Part shown: one piece after another, positions 58,503 to 64,000 of the stretch
Position numbering within the stretch: position 1 is the first letter of the stretch
Layout: each line of letters starts with the position of its first letter
NCBI GenBank assembly: GCA_028622995.1
Contig: JAJQJQ010000007.1
Coordinates: 6,572,001 to 6,636,000, forward strand
Source of the DNA: Panagrolaimus kolymaensis
Lineage: Eukaryota; Nematoda; Chromadorea; Rhabditida; Panagrolaimidae
Direction of reading: 5' to 3'
DNA: 64,000 bases
The notes under the pieces: model-generated
Told to the model about the DNA's origin: nothing
Databases searched by the model: none
What the model saw: the letters and a program-made list of their open reading frames with translations, nothing else
Made by a program: the position numbers and the translations under genes

Positions 58503-61153
58503 TTTCTTGACGACGGGAAAAAAAAGAAGGAAAGGCACTTCCAGGAGGCCCTCCTTCAATAAATAGAAGCAAGCTAGCTAACGAGCGGAATCTTTTAAAA
58601 GAAGTAGCCGTTGATTTTTTTTTTCTCTTCGCCCTTTTTTTTCTATCGAAAAATTAAGAATTCGAAATTGCTGCTGCGGCCGGAATATGAATCAAGCGTT
58701 GATAGATTCAGCCAACAACAAAAATGAAGCTTTAATGATGCCAGCCAAAAAAAGTCACAGCCGCAGAAGAAAAAATTTATGAACAAAATTTTTTTCTGAT
58801 AAACTAACTAACTTCTCAAGAAGCAAACGAAGAGAAGAAAATTTTTTGAAGACGAAAAGGCAAAATCCCGGAAAATGAAATTTGCTTCTTTTTTTCAATT
58901 CTTTTTTTGTGCGGGAAACTGTCGTCGTCGCTTCTTTTCCTGGATGAAGCAGAAAAAAGAAGGATGTCACACTATATTGAAGGAAACAAGCGGCGTTGAT
59001 TGGATGCAAAACGGGCGGTGACTGTCGTCTTTTTTTCGTCGACCCAAGAAGGAGGCACTTTTCTATAAGATTGAAGAAGAGCCTCAAATTAGGTTAAAGC
59101 ATCAACCAAAAAAATTCTTTTTTTAAGTTTAGTTTTTTATTTCGTTAAAGTTTTTAAATTTTATGAAGGAAAAATTTTTGAGAATGAGAGAAAGAAAAAA
59201 ACAAACATGCGTTAAAACAAAAAAGAAAATGCTTTTATTTTTCAGCTTCAATGGCCTTTTCAGCGATGGTACTGTAACACCGAATAAGAAGAAGAAAATG
59301 CAGTTTTCTTATTTTTACTTTTATTTTTTTATGCATTTTCAATAAATGTGAAAACTACTGTAGTTAAATAGGCCGATTATTTTAGTATGTAAAAGCTCCA
59401 AAACCATGTTTATAAAAATTAAATTTTCTTATAACTCTCCAGTAAATTAAGCTTATTCTTAAAAGGCAAAGTTTTAAACTTTTTTTTTGCAAGTTGTTAA
59501 TGTTAACAAATTTGCTGATAGTTAAATTTAGGAAAATATGAATTCAAAAGAAATATTGCTTTTTGTTTTTTGAAATCCTAAAAATTTGTAAAGTGCTTGT
59601 TTCAAAAGGCAGCAAATAATTATCTTTGATGTTGCTTTTTTCTTTTTGTTTTTATAAAAAAATAAAAAACAAATTAGCATATTTTCCTTTTTCTTTTTCG
59701 TTTACTTTTATTTAGCGCAAAATTTGTTCATCTTTTTTTATTCCGGCTGCTGCTGCAGCTTGTTGTTGCAATTTTTTATTTGTCGGTAGCAGATAATCCA
59801 CCAACATCATGATTCAAGTACCTTTTATTTTTATATCGAGTGGATTGTGTGTCGTCAATTGCTTGCTAATTTTCCATTTTTCCTATTTTTTCTTTGAAGA
59901 ATAACAAATCCATGCCGCCGATAAAAAAAAAAGAGAAGAAAGTAAAGTGGATATAGTATTTAACGGATTTTATTTTACATATCGTTGTTTTTTTCAGTCG
60001 AACCTCATTTTATTGTATGGCAAAATATGGAATTTAAAACCTTCCTTCAGGTTCATGAAAAAAAAAGCAAGACAGTATTCTTCCTACTTTTTTTGCATCT
60101 AAAATGAATGTTTGATGTTTTACAAGAAAAAGAGAAAAAGTAAAAGTAAAAAAGAGAAGAGTAATAGCTTTAATGAGTCTCCTGAGGGATGGCACTTATT
60201 AGCTTCAATTTTGAGTTTATTCAATAAAAAAAATGTCAAACAAAATGGAATAAAAAGTTGAGTAAGTGAAATTTAACTTTTTTTTAAATTAACAAATAAA
60301 ATATCAAAATTTAAAAGATAAATTTTCCAATTTCATTAAGAGGGTATTCATAATCGGAAGAAAAGGGATATGGAAAAAAAGCAAATACATTACAGTAATT
60401 TGTGGATGTATGTTTTTTTAAAGCAGCGCAAACATGATGGCAGGCAGCAAAACAAAATACTTCCAAGAATTAAGAATGTTGGAGTCATAATCTTACAAAA
60501 TTTTCTTTAACTTGTTTTTTAAATTCACGTCATAATTTTAGAACATATAACTAACATCAACTTAATTTTTGGTGACTACTTCGGAAAATTCAACAAAAAA
60601 GCCTGTACAATAAAAAAATCCAATTTACAGTAATCTCATTACCTCATCCTATTTTATTTTTATCTATCTCCTTTTTTTGTTGACCTTATTACCTTTCATA
60701 TAATTTTTTTCCGTCTTCACTGTCATGGATTTTGTCAACCTCCTCCTTATATTTTTTTTAAAAACAAAGGCTTTAAAGCTAAAACAGCTAAACAATGTGA
60801 TTATTCAACGGCGACGACGACAACAACGACAACGGAGGCTTCTTCTTCCTTCCTTCCGTTAAACAACAAGCAGCTGCCTCTTCTTTTTTTCGACTGACTT
60901 TTTCCTTCTTAAATTTTTCGTTTCTTCGATTCGAGTGTTTGCGCTTTGCCGATTAGCACCCTCCAATCCAAAAGTGGCATAATCAGATTTTCTATCCTCA
61001 TTCTTGTTGTTGTTTCAAAATAAAATACAAAAAAAATTTAAGAGTCAAAATCGTTTTTTGTTCTTCAAATTTTTTTTCATTGTTTGTGTTCGCGGTTTTA
61101 AAAATAAAAAAGTGTCAAAAGTGCAAAGATAAAATTAAAGTGTTTCAAAATTT
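58503..61153. other. Upstream region of the LIM-homeobox gene
   Basis: About 2.6 kb with no supported coding exon. Short runs of more complex, GC-richer sequence occur near 58640-58760, 58910-59060 and 60800-60980 (for example CGGCGACGACGACAACAACG). These could be promoter or UTR exons, but nothing can be assigned. Confidence 0.45.
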
Positions 61154-61784
61154 TTATTGAGACCACAATGATGAAACAAAAAGTGATAAGCATAAATATA
61201 AAATACTTATGGATATCGAATCACATTTATTGCCATCATCACTTGTCGTTGTTGTTCTGTATGTTGAAGATGTGGTTAAAGAAGCATTAGTTGGTAATGG
61301 AGCATTTGGATCGTCTCCACATTGAGTATTACATTTATCGGTTGAACAAATAAATAAATCGTAATTAAGACAATTAACTGTGCAAAAATTTTTAATTTTC
61401 TTTTAAAAAAATTTCTAAACTTGAAAATTTTTAACTAACTTTGTAATGCACATTGGAACATTACTACCATAAGTTCCTCCATTTCCCCCATCACCATATT
61501 TAATTTCAGGGGTAGACAAACAATAATAAAGCGTTCCTTTTGAAGCAATGCAATTAACATTTTGTTGTGCATTATATATATGATCTAAAACAAAATTTAA
61601 TAAATCCTCTGTGTATTTTTTTATAATAAACAGAAACGAAAAACTTACTGTAACCGCAATAATTACACCCGGTTTTTTCGACTGGCGCCATAGTTGGATT
61701 GTCATTGGAAAGACAAGTTACAGCTTCTGTGGAACCAAAATAACATCCGAAAATAAAGAAACCGAAAATAAAAACTTTCAACAT
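61154..61784 (-). CDS. Secreted Ly-6-like Cys-rich protein, copy 1 (splice site altered)
   Basis: Exons 61784-61649, 61584-61440 and, by homology with copy 2, 61382-61154, about 169 aa. A signal peptide MLKVFIFGFFIFGCYFGSTE precedes VTCLSNDNPTMAPVEKTGCN with YCGY, then a Cys-spaced domain (NVNCIASKG, YYCLSTPEI, PMCITK) closing with NCLNYDLFICSTDKCN. A final DxCN after LFIC is the hallmark of Ly-6/uPAR three-finger proteins. A Thr/Ser stalk and hydrophobic end ISISILYLCLSLFVSSLW indicate GPI anchoring. The acceptor before exon 3 reads TTTTTG where copy 2 has TTTTTTAG. The only nearby AG (after GCACAG) would cause a frameshift and immediate stop, so this copy may yield a truncated product. AATAAA overlaps the stop codon. 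A TGTTTAG acceptor lies just before the ATG. Confidence 0.7.
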
Positions 61785-62196
61785 TTTCTAAACATTTTTT
61801 AGCCAAAGTGGTTCTTTTCTCCTTTTTTTTGTTTTGTTTTGATAATGCTTTATATGAACCTTTTGTGATTGTTTGATTTAGCAAACCCATATTGCAAAAA
61901 TTTCAAGTATTTTTCTGTGCAATATTTAGATACGTGATAAAAAAAAGTATCGATAATATTGATAAAACTCGATACAAATTTAAAGAGAATTGGGTGTGTC
62001 TATTTACGCCCAAGCATGGAAATAAAGAGATCAAACAATAAATAAATATTTTTAAAAATCAAAATTTAGCAAACATTTATATATTTATTTTTAACTGTAG
62101 TATTGAAACCAAACAAAAGGCTTTTAAAACATTTTAAAAATAAGCGTTAAAAGGTATATAAAAAGAAGAAAAGAAGTTCAAACAAATCAAAACTTT

Positions 62197-62784
62197 TTAA
62201 TAAAACCAAAATGAAATAAAAGCAGACAAACATAAACCAAAAAAGCTTAAAGTTGTTGGACTAACTTTATTGCTATCATAGGTTTTTGGTTGTGGAGCAT
62301 TTGGGTCGATTCCACATCGGGCATTACATTTATCGGTTGAACAAATAAATAAATCGTAATTAAGGCAATTAGCTTTGCTAAAAAATTTTAATTTTCTTTA
62401 AAAATATTTGTAAACTTCAAAATTTTAAACTAACTTTGTAATGCATTGTGGGACATTACTACTATAACTTCCTCCATTTCTCTCATCACCATATATAATT
62501 TCATGGGTAGACAAACAAGAATAAAGAATGCCTTTTTGGCCGGCGCAGAGAACATTTTTCGAAGGGTCATAAATACGATCTAAAAAATAATCTTATTTTC
62601 AAACGCCCTAATAATTTTTTTATGGCAACTCTAAAACTAAAAGCTTACTGTATCCGCAATAATTACATCCAGATCTTTCAATTGGTTCCATCGTTGGGTC
62701 AGCATTGACAAGACAAGTAATCGCTTCCATCGAGCCAAAGTAACATCCAAAAAATACAATACCGAAAATAAAAACTTTCAACAT
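62197..62784 (-). CDS. Secreted Ly-6-like Cys-rich protein, copy 2
   Basis: Three exons (62784-62649, 62579-62435, 62377-62197) give 153 aa. Exons 1 and 2 have exactly the lengths of copy 1 (136 and 145 nt). Signal peptide MLKVFIFGIVFFGCYFGSME, then ITCLVNADPTMEPIERSGCN with YCGY, VLCAGQKGILYSCLSTHEI, VPQCITK, and the closing ANCLNYDLFICSTDKCNARC. The tail TTLSFFGLCLSAFISFWFY after a short polar spacer fits a GPI-anchor signal. All splice sites are canonical (GTAAGC, GTTAGT; TTTTTTAG). Ly-6-like proteins are extracellular and often modulate receptors or adhesion; the ligand is unknown. Unlike copy 1, no AG lies immediately before the ATG. Confidence 0.82.
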
Positions 62785-63767
62785 TTTCAAAGTTTTTTTC
62801 TTTTAACTAATACACATCCAACAAAAGCAACCGTTGTCGCGCGGGTTGTTGTCGTATAAATGAACTTTATTCTAAAAATAAAGCTAAAGTCAAAAACTAA
62901 CCCGAATAAGAGAAAGGTAAAGGTTTTTATAATGGCAGAAGAAAGTGTGATGGACGTGCCGCAGCCAGTCGATGAGTAAGAATGATCTATCGATAAAGGT
63001 TGCTTTCCCAACCTTTAACTGCGACGCGCAAAAGAAATAAAGAGAATTTGAAATAAGATTTGGACAACAAAGGGAAAAGAAGATAAGGCATAAAATATAA
63101 AGTTACGAAATTAGGAATAATAATAAATGTAAACACAGCAAGGGCTGACTGCAATTTTCTTTTACAAAAAGAATAAGAAAATTGTTAAAACTACGCTTTT
63201 TTAATACTTGATTTTTATATTTCCTCAACAACACTTTTTCCATATAAGAAGAGAAACAGCATCTTAATCATCAACTTCAAGAAAAGTGATTGTGCTTCTG
63301 GTTTGTTGTTTTAAAAACAGAAAACATGTTTATTTTTAGAATTGATACAACGAAGCAAAACTGACAGCAAAAGTTAAACGAAATTTATTTGAAAGTTTTC
63401 TAAACGATGGATAGTCATGTTTTTTTTTGTTTTGGAAATTTAATGTTAACTTATGTAATAAAAACAAGGGGACAATTCGATTTAATTTTACTCGATATGA
63501 TTTTTTTTTATTCCAACATTGAAAAAATGAGGAGTATTACCAATGCAAAATCTATTTTAGATCCAGATCATGTTTACAAATTTTATACGAACTTGTTTGC
63601 AGTAATAAATTAGATTTCATAAATTAAAGCGTTTATTATGTTATTTTTCTTTTCGTGAGAACTGAAGCCGCAAACACTTATCCGTGAAACCTTGATGATT
63701 AAAAATAAAATAAAAAATTTTGAAAGTTATATAAAAAAGCAAAATTGATCAAACAAATGAAAGCCTT
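62785..63767. other. Spacer in the Ly-6-like array
   Basis: Nearly 1 kb between copies 2 and 3. It contains a possible plus-strand first exon (62932-62975) and a 68-codon ORF from 63407 without recognisable features. Otherwise AT-rich and non-coding. Confidence 0.45.
62932..62975 (+). other. Possible first coding exon on the plus strand
   Basis: ATGGCAGAAGAAAGTGTGAT... reads MAEESVMDVPQPVDE up to a good donor GTAAGA at 62976. It is balanced in base composition compared with the flanks. The next acceptor at about 63340 (TATTTTTAG) would give a 22-aa peptide ending in IDTTKQN, or the following exons lie to the right of the window. Weak, signal-only evidence. Confidence 0.25.
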
Positions 63768-64000
63768 TTAATGAAGCAATACTGAGATAAAAGCCGATAA
63801 GAATAAACCATAAATGCTTAATGTTGTTGCACTAACAGCATTGCTATTGCCTATGGTGGTGGTGGCTATTGCAGGTGTGGTTGTAGGTGCAAGGGTTGTT
63901 GTTGGGGCAGTAGTGGTTGGTGAAAGTGTTGGAGCAGGTGTACATCCACCATTACAATTATCGTTTTGACAAATGTATAAATCATAGTTAATGCAACCTA
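63768..64000 (-). CDS. Secreted Ly-6-like protein, copy 3, partial (5' part outside window)
   Basis: Only the last exon is visible. It encodes CINYDLYICQNDNCNGGC, aligned with CLNYDLFICSTDKCN of the other copies, then a long Thr/Pro-rich stalk (PTTTAPTTTLAPTTTPAIAT) and a GPI-type end SATTLSIYGLFLSAFISVLL. The array therefore continues to the right of the window. The TAG at 63998-64000 could be an acceptor but gives the wrong phase, so the true acceptor is probably beyond the edge. Confidence 0.75.
   Translation of the reverse strand, partial: GCINYDLYICQNDNCNGGCTPAPTLSPTTTAPTTTLAPTTTPAIATTTIGNSNAVSATTLSIYGLFLSAFISVLLH

Noticed and set aside
58755..59087. 110-codon minus-strand ORF upstream of the LIM-homeobox gene
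   Set aside because: Basic/hydrophobic homopolymer translation without domain or splice evidence.

Overview
This is AT-rich animal DNA with compact multi-exon genes. Introns are often about 45-60 nt, donors read GT(A/T)AGT and acceptors (T)nTTTTAG or TTTCAG. Several start codons lie 2-40 nt after a T-rich AG acceptor, as in trans-spliced genes. Together with a LIM-homeobox gene of the lim-4 class, MATH-BTB genes and short intergenic spacing, this points to a nematode, possibly a Tylenchina-type one. That placement is inference. No rRNA, tRNA or CRISPR array was recognised.

Layout. 1-1715: 3' end of a decayed, internally repetitive LTR-retrotransposon-like element with one LTR, directly abutting a nearly perfect ~875-bp inverted repeat (1716-2590) that carries TGTCGGTC..GACCGACA motifs. 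3654-7329 (-): complete ATP-citrate lyase. 10674-14832 (-): a full-length MTR4-type (Ski2-like) protein in which every core helicase motif I could locate is degenerate, while the arch and C-terminal regions are kept. 15163-15426 (-): a coding-like remnant with an in-frame stop. 15430-22130: long T-rich non-coding stretch. 22202-26665 (+): Q/N-rich nuclear-type protein. 26666-32460: second T-rich stretch. 32493-33130 (+): small disordered acidic-tailed protein. 34194-35025 and 35267-36156 (+): EMC10 and a BAP18-like chromatin subunit, spaced like an operon. 37294-39026 (-): type II membrane protein with a fibrinogen-related domain. 39052-44059: A-rich stretch. 44060-44387 (+): 75-aa single-pass membrane protein.

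44861-52929 holds a MATH-BTB gene (+), a protein kinase-like gene (-), a gene desert with two GC-rich hairpins, an unrecognised Cys-containing coiled protein (+), and a second MATH-BTB gene (-). 53501-54714 (+) is an RNF216/TRIAD3-like RBR ubiquitin ligase, convergent with a LIM-homeobox gene (55001-58502, -). The right end (61154-64000, -) is a tandem family of secreted, Cys-rich, probably GPI-anchored Ly-6-like proteins: two full copies and one cut by the window edge.

The genes are mostly unrelated housekeeping and regulatory functions. Local functional groupings are the EMC10-BAP18 pair, the ubiquitin-related cluster (two MATH-BTB adaptors plus an RBR ligase) and the Ly-6-like array. The strongest novelty candidate is the helicase-dead MTR4 paralogue. 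Exon boundaries were derived by hand from splice signals, reading frame and family conservation; individual boundaries may be off by a few bases.
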